Positions 1 to 9,404 of a stretch of 64,000 nucleotides of DNA are shown here, piece by piece. Every line of letters begins with the position of its first letter. Within the stretch, counting starts at the first letter, position 1. Below the pieces are notes generated by a model, which worked only from the letters and a program-made list of their open reading frames with translations, was not told the origin of the DNA and ran no database searches. Source of the DNA: Croceicoccus ponticola (lineage in GTDB: Bacteria > Pseudomonadota > Alphaproteobacteria > Sphingomonadales > Sphingomonadaceae); NCBI RefSeq assembly GCF_004004515.1, contig NZ_RXOL01000001.1, positions 992,001 through 1,056,000 on the forward strand. Reading direction: 5' to 3'. Made by a program: the position numbers and the translations under genes.

Positions 1-354
1 GCGGTCTGCGTTTCGGTGGTGGAGGAAAACGCAGCGGCTAACCGCGTGCCGCTGGGCGGCGGGCCGGGCGAATTGCTGATGACCGTGGCGGCGGGGACGG
101 ACAATCCTCTGATCGCGGCGCGCGCGCCCTATGATCTTTTGATTGCCAACATTCTTGCCGGACCGCTCGTCGAACTTGCGCCCGATTTCGCGCGGGCGGT
201 GATGCCGGGCGGGCATCTCGTGTTGGCGGGCCTGTTGACGACACAGGAAGAGGCCGTGCGCCGCGCGCATTTCCGCGCCGGTTTCCGCCTCGCCCGGCGG
301 ATGACCAACGGCGACTGGTCGATCCTGTGGCTGCGGCGGCGCAACGCCCGGTGA
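1..354 (+). CDS. prmA: Ribosomal protein L11 methyltransferase, 3' part
   Basis: This is the C-terminal part of PrmA, the SAM-dependent enzyme that methylates ribosomal protein L11. The frame is open from base 1, so the start and the N-terminal domain lie outside the window. Visible family marks are the ENAAANRV segment after the SAM-binding core and NILAGPLVELAP, which matches the NILAgPL catalytic-loop motif of PrmA. The end (DWSILWLRRR) also fits. The stop overlaps the GTG start proposed for the next gene (GTGA), so the two are probably co-transcribed. Other class I methyltransferases are less likely because of the NILAGPL motif. Confidence 0.9.
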   Translation, partial: AVCVSVVEENAAANRVPLGGGPGELLMTVAAGTDNPLIAARAPYDLLIANILAGPLVELAPDFARAVMPGGHLVLAGLLTTQEEAVRRAHFRAGFRLARRMTNGDWSILWLRRRNAR

Positions 355-1091
355 TTGCGCGCCGGGCCATCGCGTCGCGCCCGGTCAAGCTGTTGCGCGC
401 CGTGTTTGGCTGGCTGGCGCTGATCGTCGGGCTGTACTTCCTTGCCGGATGGGTCGGATCGTCGATCCCGGCCAACCGCGAGTTTACGGAAAGCGCCGAC
501 GGCGTCGAAATCATCGTCGGCACCAACGGCGTCCACACCACGATCGCAATGCCGCTGCGAAATGCGGACATGGACTGGACCCGCATATTCCCGCCGTCCG
601 ACACTGCGAACCCTTGGCGGAACTATACCCATGTCGCCATCGGCTGGGGCGAACGCGCGGTTTTCCTGAATACGCCGACTTGGGGCGATCTTTCGCCGCT
701 GACGGTGTTGCGCGTGGTGAGCATGGGCGGCGATGCGCTCTATCACGTCGAACACTGGGTCCGCCCCGCGCCATCGCCCGATTTTCGCACCATCCGCATC
801 AGCCGCGCGCAATATCGCAAGCTGGTCCGCGCGCTGCTGCGCGATTTGCCGGAACGGACGCCGACCCGCGCCGTCTATCCCGGCTACACCGATCAGGATG
901 TGTTCTATGACGCGCGCGGCACTTATACGACGTACAAGACCTGCAACGAATGGACGGGACAAACGCTGCGCATGGCGGGGATCAGGACCGGCGCATGGAC
1001 GCCCTTTGCGGGCAGTGTCATGAAATGGGTGCCCCCATTCGACCCGGCCTATGTGCCCGATGGCGCGCCCGATCGCGTTCCGGGAAAATAA
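351..1091 (+). CDS. DUF2459 (TIGR02117-like) membrane-anchored protein
   Basis: A 246-aa protein with one N-terminal membrane segment (FGWLALIVGLYFLAGWVGS) and an extracytoplasmic remainder. It resembles the DUF2459/TIGR02117 family of unknown function. Family-like features are the GTNGVHTTIAMP stretch near the start of the domain, the GWGERAVFLNTPTW block and YKTCNEWTGQTLR, whose Cys-Asn pair looks like a possible active-site region. I chose GTG at 351 because it overlaps the prmA stop by four bases; a GTG at 327 is also in frame but would lie deeper inside prmA. The biochemical role is unknown. Confidence 0.75.
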   Translation: MIARRAIASRPVKLLRAVFGWLALIVGLYFLAGWVGSSIPANREFTESADGVEIIVGTNGVHTTIAMPLRNADMDWTRIFPPSDTANPWRNYTHVAIGWGERAVFLNTPTWGDLSPLTVLRVVSMGGDALYHVEHWVRPAPSPDFRTIRISRAQYRKLVRALLRDLPERTPTRAVYPGYTDQDVFYDARGTYTTYKTCNEWTGQTLRMAGIRTGAWTPFAGSVMKWVPPFDPAYVPDGAPDRVPGK

Positions 1092-1139
1092 GGTATTGGT
1101 TCAACACGCGTTCACTCCGGCGGGCGCAATTGACCTTTC

Positions 1140-1517
1140 ATGCGAAAGATCATCCTCCCGCTCGCCCTTCTCGCCGTCTGCACCCCTGCCATGGCGCAGG
1201 GGCCCCAACGCGAGGACCGGCGTGACGCTTCCGCCGAATATGCAAACCGGGAACGGTGCATCCTGCCGCAGGCCATCGCGCCCAGCTTCAACAACAATGC
1301 CGCATCGATGGAACAGATGCGCATCGCGGCGGTAACAGTGCGTCGGGCCTCCAATCGTCATGGCGACACGATGAGCCGCGTTTGCGGCAGCGAACACGAC
1401 CCGCGCGCGCTGGACGGCGAAATGACCATGGGCGCACCTGAGGACGTACCGCAGGACGACGAAACCGACATGGCGGACGAGCGGGAGCCACAGGACTATC
1501 GCGATTATCGCGACTGA
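1140..1517 (+). CDS. Hypothetical secreted protein, acidic tail
   Basis: A 125-aa protein with a clear Sec signal peptide (MRKIILPLALLAVCTPAMA, cleavage expected after AMA). The mature part is short and contains two cysteines, at RCILP and RVCGSE, which could form one disulfide. The last 35 residues are very acidic and low in complexity (EDVPQDDETDMADEREPQ, then repeated DYRDYRD). I do not recognise a family. It stands alone after the DUF2459 gene and converges on a GNAT gene downstream. Confidence 0.6.
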   Translation: MRKIILPLALLAVCTPAMAQGPQREDRRDASAEYANRERCILPQAIAPSFNNNAASMEQMRIAAVTVRRASNRHGDTMSRVCGSEHDPRALDGEMTMGAPEDVPQDDETDMADEREPQDYRDYRD

Positions 1518-1548
1518 TCGGGCACGCACCTGACGCGCCAGCCCGATC

Positions 1549-2112
1549 TTATAGTGCCAGGCGCACGAGGTGCTGGCGTTCGCTGAATTCGCCCACAATC
1601 TCGAACCCGTTGTCGGTAAACAGCTTGAGCGGCCCGTGATAGTTGCGCGCGGCGCTGTCGGCTTGCTTGGCCGGCTTCGCCTCCGCCCATGACAGGCCCT
1701 CGGCGCGAAAAGCCGCCAGCGCGACATCGAGCAGCGCGCGCGCAACCCCCTTCCCCCGCGCGGCCGGCGCGACGAGAAAGCAGGTTATCATGCCCACCGC
1801 ATCGCCCGCCTCTCCCGGCATGTCCGCGTCGCGAAACGCACAATAGCTGTCCTTGCGCCCGGCATTGAGCCAGCCGACCGTGCTGCCATCGCTTATCGCC
1901 AGCCAGCCACGCATCGTGCCATCCGCGATTAGCCCGCACGATACAGCGCGGTTGCGCGTGGCGGGTTCCTGATCCCATTCGCCCTCGCTGTCGTCGAAAT
2001 GATAACAGCGACAATAGCACCCGGCCCAATCCGGATTGTCGGCAAAGCCTTCGCCATCGAACAGTTCGAAAAAACGGTCCGCGCGTTCAGGTGTCAGCGC
2101 GACGATTTCCAT
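1549..2112 (-). CDS. GNAT family N-acetyltransferase
   Basis: A 187-aa acetyltransferase of the GNAT superfamily. The acetyl-CoA binding segment is visible as CFLVAPAARGKGVARALLD (R/Q-x-x-G-x-G/A type), preceded by a beta strand. The N-terminus contains NPDWAGCYCRCYHF, a Cys/aromatic-rich stretch typical of a widespread uncharacterised GNAT subgroup, and the C-terminus carries YHGPLKLFTDNGFEIV, the usual motif B region. The start was put at ATG 2112; an upstream in-frame ATG would add 19 residues with no homology character. The substrate is unknown. Confidence 0.75.
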   Translation of the reverse strand: MEIVALTPERADRFFELFDGEGFADNPDWAGCYCRCYHFDDSEGEWDQEPATRNRAVSCGLIADGTMRGWLAISDGSTVGWLNAGRKDSYCAFRDADMPGEAGDAVGMITCFLVAPAARGKGVARALLDVALAAFRAEGLSWAEAKPAKQADSAARNYHGPLKLFTDNGFEIVGEFSERQHLVRLAL

Positions 2113-2225
2113 CGGCAATATCCAAACTCCCCAAGTGTTGCCGGAACCTGCCCGACTATTCGTTTGCACGATACGCCACCGGGGCGCATCATCAACCCGG
2201 TCGCGACGGATTGTGAGACGACGAA

Positions 2226-2501
2226 ATGCTCCACCGATATGTTATCGAACGCGATATACCGGGCGTCGGAAAACTGACCGAGCCTGAACTGTGCGGCGCG
2301 GCCAAAACGTCGAACGAAGCGCTGGCGAAAATCCCCGGCATCCAGTGGGAACATTCGTATGTCGCCGGCGACAAGACGTTCTGCATCTATCTCGCCGAAA
2401 GCGAAGACGCGATCCGCGAACACGCCAAGCTGTCGGGCTTTCCCGCCACGAAGATCACCCCCATCACCGGCATCATCGACCCAACGACCGAACACGCGTG
2501 A
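2226..2501 (+). CDS. DUF4242 (nickel-binding SCO4226-like) small protein
   Basis: A 91-aa protein of the DUF4242 family, small ferredoxin-like-fold proteins; one Streptomyces member (SCO4226) is a nickel-binding protein. Family features are the N-terminal HRYVIERDIPGVGKLT, the central CGAAKTSNEALAKIPGIQW, WEHSYVAGDKTFCIYLAES and the terminal GFPATKITPI. It is complete, lacks a signal peptide and is probably cytoplasmic. It is a single gene between a divergent GNAT gene and the convergent ligA. Metal binding is known only for a distant family member and is not shown here. Confidence 0.75.
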   Translation: MLHRYVIERDIPGVGKLTEPELCGAAKTSNEALAKIPGIQWEHSYVAGDKTFCIYLAESEDAIREHAKLSGFPATKITPITGIIDPTTEHA

Positions 2502-2527
2502 CGTTCGGGGGTTGAGCGGGAGGGCGG

Positions 2528-4648
<2,121 letters not shown>

Positions 4649-4706
4649 TTATGTCGTTCCATGCTATCTAACCGCCGGGGCGCGGAAATACAGGGGGACC
4701 GGACGG

Positions 4707-5207
4707 ATGACCGACAGGTTTCTGAAAGCGATGGCCAGCGCCGTCGTCGGATTGATGGCGCTGCTTTACGTCGCGCACAATATCGCCAACATCGGTCCGG
4801 CCTACGATTTCTTTGCCTACACGACCAGCCACGTCGATCAGAAAGCCTATCCGGTGACGCTGCTGCCGGTGCCACCGGGTTTTGTGCTGGTGATCGGCAT
4901 GGTCGCCGTCTTCGCGTTGGAGGCGGCAGCTGGCGCACTCGGCCTTTATGGCGGCTGGAATATCTGGCGCCACCGCAATGCCGATCCGGCCACGTTCCTT
5001 GCCGCCAAGAAATGGGCGAAAATCGGCATGGGCTGCGCGGTCCTGAACTGGTGGGGCCTGTTCCAAGGCGTCGCCGTCGCGGGATATCAACTGTGGCAGA
5101 TGCCGCTGGGCCAGGGGCCGTTCGACGGATCGTGGATCTTTGGCGCGATGGCGATGATGACGCTGATCTACCTGTCGATGCCAGAAGAACGCATCGTCGC
5201 CGACTGA
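4707..5207 (+). CDS. DUF2165 family integral membrane protein
   Basis: A 166-aa protein with four predicted membrane helices: residues around 8-26, 53-75, 98-122 and 138-156. The opening RFLKAMASAVVGLMALLYVAHNI, the charged loop before the second helix and the last WGLFQGVAVAGYQLW are typical of the DUF2165 family of small membrane proteins of unknown function. ATG 4707 was chosen because it follows a purine-rich GGGGGACCGGACGG segment and begins just before the first helix. It is divergent from ligA and may share a promoter region with it. Confidence 0.75.
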   Translation: MTDRFLKAMASAVVGLMALLYVAHNIANIGPAYDFFAYTTSHVDQKAYPVTLLPVPPGFVLVIGMVAVFALEAAAGALGLYGGWNIWRHRNADPATFLAAKKWAKIGMGCAVLNWWGLFQGVAVAGYQLWQMPLGQGPFDGSWIFGAMAMMTLIYLSMPEERIVAD

Positions 5208-5321
5208 CCATTCGAGCCCGGCGGGAAACTGTATTCGGGCGGGGAAAACAGGCGTATATTCGCCCCGTTCGCGACTCCGCGAGCAGCGGAGGGCCGCGAG
5301 GTTGAAATCCGGGAGGGCACG

Positions 5322-5432
5322 ATGCGCCTGCCCCATGCACCCGACTACAATTTGCGATGGCTCGTCCTGATTGCCGGGACCGCAGTCCTGCTGTTCTCGT
5401 TCGTATTGACAGGGCTGTTCGGCGAACCGTAG
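5322..5432 (+). CDS. 36-aa single-span membrane peptide
   Basis: A short frame of 36 codons starting at ATG 5322 and stopping at TAG 5430-5432. A strong GGGAGG ribosome site ends five bases before the ATG. The peptide begins with about 12 polar residues (MRLPHAPDYNLR) followed by one hydrophobic segment (WLVLIAGTAVLLFSFVLTGL) and a short tail GEP. This reads like a small bitopic membrane protein. It lies between the DUF2165 gene and the end of recN. The function is unknown; the case rests on the ribosome site, the clean TM segment and the open gap. Confidence 0.6.
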   Translation: MRLPHAPDYNLRWLVLIAGTAVLLFSFVLTGLFGEP

Positions 5433-5450
5433 CGGCCGCAGGCAAGGGGG

Positions 5451-7166
5451 TCAGACCCCTTCGAGCAGCCGTTCTGCTTGCGCTCGCGCTTCGGGCGTGA
5501 TTTCCGCGCCCGACAGCATGCGGGCGATTTCTTCCTGCCGACCGTTCGCGTCCAGCAGGCCGACAGAGGTGCGGGTGACCGTGCCCTGGCTGGATTTCGC
5601 GATCATGTAATGCACGTTTCCGCGCGCCGCGACTTGCGGCGAATGGGTCACGGCCAGCAATTGCCCACCGCCGCTGTTGCCGCCGCCATTGTTATCAGCG
5701 TTCCCTGTCGCCAGCCGCGCCAGCCGTTCGCCAATAGCGCTGGCCACCGCGCCGCCGACGCCGCGGTCGATTTCATCGAAAATGATGACCGCCGCCCCGC
5801 CCTCTTCGGCCAGCGCGACTTTCAGCGCGAGGATAAACCGCGACAGTTCGCCGCCGCTTGCAATCTTGGTCAATGGCGCGAAGGGCGCGCCCGGATTGGT
5901 CGAAATCAGGAATTCGACCGCGTCCATGCCGTGCGGCCCCCACTTGTCCTCGCCCGTGCGCGTGATCAGGGTCTTGAACCTCGCGGCATCCAGCTTCAGC
6001 GGCGCGAGCTCCGCCGCGACTGCCTTGTCCAGCCGCTTGGCCGCTTCGACCCGCTGCGCCGACAGCGTTTCGGCCAGTGCGCGATAATGAGAACCGGTTT
6101 CGAACGCTGCCGCCTGCAGCGTCTTGATCCTCGCCTCTCCGCCCTCGATCGCGTCCAGCGTCGCGCGCAATTGCTGCATTTTCGCGGGCAGTTCGTCGAC
6201 AGTGCAGCCATGCTTGCGCGCTTCGGCCCGCAAATCGAACAGGCGAGTTTCGACAGCGTCCAGCCGCGCCGGTTCGAAGCTCAAAGCCTCCAGTGCGCGG
6301 CCAACGGCGTCCTCCGCCTCTCCGCCCTCGATCAAACAGCGGTCCAGCGCGCCCAGCGCTTCGGCCAATGACGCGTGTTCGCCCGCAATCCGATCCAGCC
6401 GCCGCGCCGCCGCGCGCAATTGCGCCAGCGCGCTGTCGGACCCTGCGAACAGATGCTGCAACGTCGACAGATCTTCCGACAGACGCTCGCCCTTCTGCAT
6501 ATCGGCGCGCTGTCCGGCGAGTTCTTCCTCTTCGCCTTCTTCGGGGGCCAGCCGTTCCAGTTCGGCAAGATGCGCCGCCGCCAGGTCCTGTTCCGCCGCT
6601 GCCGTATCCGCCGTCGCGCGCGCTTCGGCCAGCGCCTGTTCCGCTGCCTGCCACTTGCGCCATGCGACGCCCACCGCCGCTTCGTCAGCGCCGCCATCGC
6701 CCGCGCCCGCATACCGCGTGAGCAAGGCACGATGCCCGCGCGCATTGACCAGCCCACGATCGTCATGCTGTCCGTGCAGTTCGACAAGGAACGGCGCCAG
6801 CGCCCGCAATGTCGCGACACCCACCGGCTGCCCGTTGACGAACGCCTTGGAACCGCCGTCCGCTTTTAGCTGACGACGCAGGACCAGCGCCTCTCCCGCC
6901 TCGATCTCCACGCCTGCATCGTCCAGCACTTCGGCCAGCCCGTCGGGCATTGTCGCGAATTCGAAAGTCGCGGTCGCGCTCGCCTTTTCCGCACCGCTGC
7001 GCACCAATCCCGAATCCGCGCGATTGCCCAGCACCAGACCCAATGCGTCGAGCAGGATCGATTTGCCCGCGCCGGTTTCGCCCGTCAGCACGCCCAGCCC
7101 CTTGGCAAAGGACAAGTCCAGCGCTTCGATCAGCACGATATCGCGGATGGCCAGGTTGGTCAGCAT
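5451..7166 (-). CDS. recN: DNA repair protein RecN
   Basis: A 571-aa SMC-like ATPase that acts in double-strand break repair. The N-terminus MLTNLAIRDIVLIEALDLSF and Walker A GETGAGKS (residues 29-36) are typical. The coiled-coil arms follow, then the signature SGGELSRF, Walker B (IIFDEIDRGVGG) and the H-loop THSPQVAA. A 14-residue Gly/Asn stretch (bases 5664-5705) sits between Walker B and the H-loop and is unusual. A near-consensus alphaproteobacterial LexA site abuts the start codon, so SOS control is likely. Small inverted arms (AAGGGG/CCCCTT, 5444-5461) span the stop codon. Confidence 0.96.
   Translation of the reverse strand: MLTNLAIRDIVLIEALDLSFAKGLGVLTGETGAGKSILLDALGLVLGNRADSGLVRSGAEKASATATFEFATMPDGLAEVLDDAGVEIEAGEALVLRRQLKADGGSKAFVNGQPVGVATLRALAPFLVELHGQHDDRGLVNARGHRALLTRYAGAGDGGADEAAVGVAWRKWQAAEQALAEARATADTAAAEQDLAAAHLAELERLAPEEGEEEELAGQRADMQKGERLSEDLSTLQHLFAGSDSALAQLRAAARRLDRIAGEHASLAEALGALDRCLIEGGEAEDAVGRALEALSFEPARLDAVETRLFDLRAEARKHGCTVDELPAKMQQLRATLDAIEGGEARIKTLQAAAFETGSHYRALAETLSAQRVEAAKRLDKAVAAELAPLKLDAARFKTLITRTGEDKWGPHGMDAVEFLISTNPGAPFAPLTKIASGGELSRFILALKVALAEEGGAAVIIFDEIDRGVGGAVASAIGERLARLATGNADNNGGGNSGGGQLLAVTHSPQVAARGNVHYMIAKSSQGTVTRTSVGLLDANGRQEEIARMLSGAEITPEARAQAERLLEGV
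5664..5705 (-). other. Gly/Asn-rich insertion inside RecN
   Basis: These 42 bases encode GNADNNGGGNSGGG between the Walker B/D-loop helix and the strand leading to THSPQVAA. In the RecN family this junction is normally a short loop. The stretch is low-complexity and probably disordered. Whether it is shared by close relatives cannot be judged from here. Confidence 0.6.
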
Positions 7167-7181
7167 GTTCGCTCTATGTCC
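7167..7181. promoter_or_regulatory. Candidate LexA (SOS) box at the recN start
   Basis: The bases read GTTC, seven bases, then GTCC. The established alphaproteobacterial LexA operator is the direct repeat GTTC-N7-GTTC, so there is one mismatch. The site directly abuts the recN ATG (7166) on the other strand. recN is a standard SOS gene, which supports the call. Binding is inferred. Confidence 0.55.
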
Positions 7182-7349
7182 TATCCCTCCGCGTCACGCC
7201 AGTCAGCCCCGCGCAGCGATTTCGCCCACAGGTCTGCACAGGTCATGCCGGGCTTTTCCACAGAGTTGCACACCGGGCTGTAACCGCCCCGTCATACGGA
7301 CGCCGAACCGCAACACCGGCGTGCCAAAACCATCGCAAGCGAAGCGACG

Positions 7350-8309
7350 ATGGGGGCAAGCGGAATGAAAGTCGATCCCATGCAAAACGATGCGTTCATC
7401 CGGCAGGCGCGCGGCGCGGCGGCGTTTTCCCTGCCCGGCAAGGTGCCCGAATGGCTTGACCTGCCCGATACCAACACCGGCCCGCGCGGGTTCGTGCCAA
7501 AGCGGCGATATCGCACCGTGTTCATTTCCGACGTCCATCTCGGCACACGGGGCTGCAATGCCGAAATGCTGCTCGATTTCCTGCACTCGGTCGAATGCGA
7601 AACGCTCTATCTCGTCGGTGATATCGTCGATGGCTGGCGGCTGAAAAAAGGCTGGTACTGGCCCGACGCGCATAGCGAGGTCGTGCGCCGGATCATGAAG
7701 CTGGCCCACCGGGGCACGCGAGTCATCCTTGTCGCCGGCAACCATGACGAAATGCTGCGCAGTTACGCAGGGATGCATTTCGGAGGAATCGAACTGGCGT
7801 TCGAGGCAATCCACGTCACCGCCGACGGCCGCCGGCTGCTGGTCACGCACGGTGACGCGTTCGACAGCGTGGTGCTCTATCACCGCTGGCTCGCGTTTCT
7901 GGGTGACAAGGCATACGATCTGCTTCTGCGCGCCAATGTGTGGTTCAACATCGCGCGCAAATCGCTGAAGCTGCCGTACTGGTCACTGTCCGCGTACCTG
8001 AAGCACCGGGTCAAGAACGTCGTCCAGTTCGTCTGCGACTTCGAAGAAGCGGTTGCCCACGCGGCGCGCGAACGCGGAGTCGATGGGGTGGTGTGCGGGC
8101 ACATCCACTGCGCCGAAATCCGCCGCATCGGTTCCATCGAATACATGAACGACGGCGACTGGGTCGAAAGCTGCACCGCGCTGGTCGAAGATGCGCAAGG
8201 GCAGTTCGCGATCCTCGACTGGGCCGAGGAAACGCGCCGCCGCGCCGCCAAGACCCCGTTTGAACCCGCGCAATCTTCCGAAATCGAACCCCGAAAGGAA
8301 CCGGCATGA
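7350..8309 (+). CDS. LpxH-like calcineurin-type metallophosphoesterase
   Basis: A 319-aa metallophosphoesterase with all two-metal motifs: DVH (residues 61-63), GDIVD (90-94), GNHDE (130-134), THGD (166-169) and CGHIH near the C-terminus. It resembles the UDP-2,3-diacylglucosamine pyrophosphatase-like family, but it is longer than LpxH (about 240 aa). Many alphaproteobacteria use the unrelated LpxI for that lipid A step, so the true substrate is open. The stop overlaps the next glycosyltransferase start (ATGA), suggesting a coupled glycolipid or envelope function. ATG 7350 is used; ATGs at 7365 and 7380 are possible and none has a clear ribosome site. Confidence 0.8.
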   Translation: MGASGMKVDPMQNDAFIRQARGAAAFSLPGKVPEWLDLPDTNTGPRGFVPKRRYRTVFISDVHLGTRGCNAEMLLDFLHSVECETLYLVGDIVDGWRLKKGWYWPDAHSEVVRRIMKLAHRGTRVILVAGNHDEMLRSYAGMHFGGIELAFEAIHVTADGRRLLVTHGDAFDSVVLYHRWLAFLGDKAYDLLLRANVWFNIARKSLKLPYWSLSAYLKHRVKNVVQFVCDFEEAVAHAARERGVDGVVCGHIHCAEIRRIGSIEYMNDGDWVESCTALVEDAQGQFAILDWAEETRRRAAKTPFEPAQSSEIEPRKEPA

Positions 8310-9382
8310 CCGCATTTCCGCGCCGGATCGCCATCGTCACCGACGCATGGAAACCGCAAGTGAACGGCGTCGTGCGCACGTTAGAGGAGACCATCACCCG
8401 GCTGATCGCGCGCGGGCATGTGGTCGAAACCGTGACGCCCGATCAGTTCACCAGCGTGCCGATGCCGTTCTATCGCGAAATCCGCCTCGCGCTTGTTCCT
8501 GCGCGCACGGTCGCGCGCAAGCTGGCCGCCTTTGCGCCCGATATCGTGCATATCGCCACCGAAGGGCCGATCGGCTGGGCCGCGCGCAACTGGTGCCTGA
8601 AGCACGCGGTTCCGTTCACCAGCGCGTTCCACACGCGGTTTCCCGATTATGTCGCGGTGCGCACCGGATTGTCGGCGGAACGGTTCTGGCCGCTGATGCA
8701 GCGTTTCCACGCTCCGGGTCGCGCCGTTCTGGCGGCCACGCCCAGCCTGCGCCGCGAACTGGTCGGGCGCGGGATCGGGCCGGTCGTGCCATGGTCGCGC
8801 GGGATCGACGCGGGCCTGTTTCATCCCAATGTCGATGCCGATCCGCTGATCGCAGACCTGCCCGGTCCGGTCATGCTATACGTCGGGCGTGTCGCACCCG
8901 AAAAAGGGCTGGACGAATTCTTGCGGATCGACCGTCCGGGCAACAAGGTGATCGTCGGCGACGGCCCCGCCTTGGCCGCGCTGAAGGCCCGCTATCCGAA
9001 AGCGCATTTCGTCGGCCGCCTGACCGGGCGAGCACTGGCCAGCGCCTATGCCGCGGCAGACTGTTTCGTCTTTCCCAGTCGCAGCGACACCTTCGGCCTC
9101 GTCATGGTCGAAGCATTGGCCTGCGGCGTGCCCGTCGCCGGATTTCCGGTGCAGGGCCCGATCGACATCGTCGGCCCGGTAGGGCGCGGCGGCATGAACG
9201 AATTGCTGCACCCCATCGGCGCGGTGGACGAAAACCTTGGCCATGCCATCGACCGCGCGCTCATGTGCAGGCGCGAGGATTGCGCGCGATATGGCGCGGA
9301 ATTCAGCTGGGACGCGGCGACCGATCAGTTCGTGGCGGCGCTGGCGAGTGCATTGGAAACCGGCACGTCGATCGCGGCCTAG
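8306..9382 (+). CDS. GT4-family glycosyltransferase
   Basis: A 358-aa GT-B fold glycosyltransferase. The N-terminal IAIVTDAWKPQVNGVVRTLE resembles GT4 lipid glycosyltransferases such as SqdX/MgtA-type enzymes. The C-terminal domain carries MLYVGRVAPEKGLDEFL and the donor-binding FVFPSRSDTFGLVMVEALACG, with the E-x7-E motif. No membrane segment is visible, so a peripheral membrane enzyme that transfers a sugar from a nucleotide donor to a lipid is likely. It overlaps the metallophosphoesterase gene by four bases, so the pair is translationally coupled. Donor and acceptor are unknown. Confidence 0.85.
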   Translation: MTAFPRRIAIVTDAWKPQVNGVVRTLEETITRLIARGHVVETVTPDQFTSVPMPFYREIRLALVPARTVARKLAAFAPDIVHIATEGPIGWAARNWCLKHAVPFTSAFHTRFPDYVAVRTGLSAERFWPLMQRFHAPGRAVLAATPSLRRELVGRGIGPVVPWSRGIDAGLFHPNVDADPLIADLPGPVMLYVGRVAPEKGLDEFLRIDRPGNKVIVGDGPALAALKARYPKAHFVGRLTGRALASAYAAADCFVFPSRSDTFGLVMVEALACGVPVAGFPVQGPIDIVGPVGRGGMNELLHPIGAVDENLGHAIDRALMCRREDCARYGAEFSWDAATDQFVAALASALETGTSIAA

Positions 9383-9404
9383 CGCGGTCGGTCGACCAGC
9401 GCGT

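Noticed and set aside
327-353. Earlier GTG start (327) for the DUF2459 protein
   Set aside because: It would overlap prmA by 28 bases; the GTG at 351 gives a four-base overlap typical of coupled genes.
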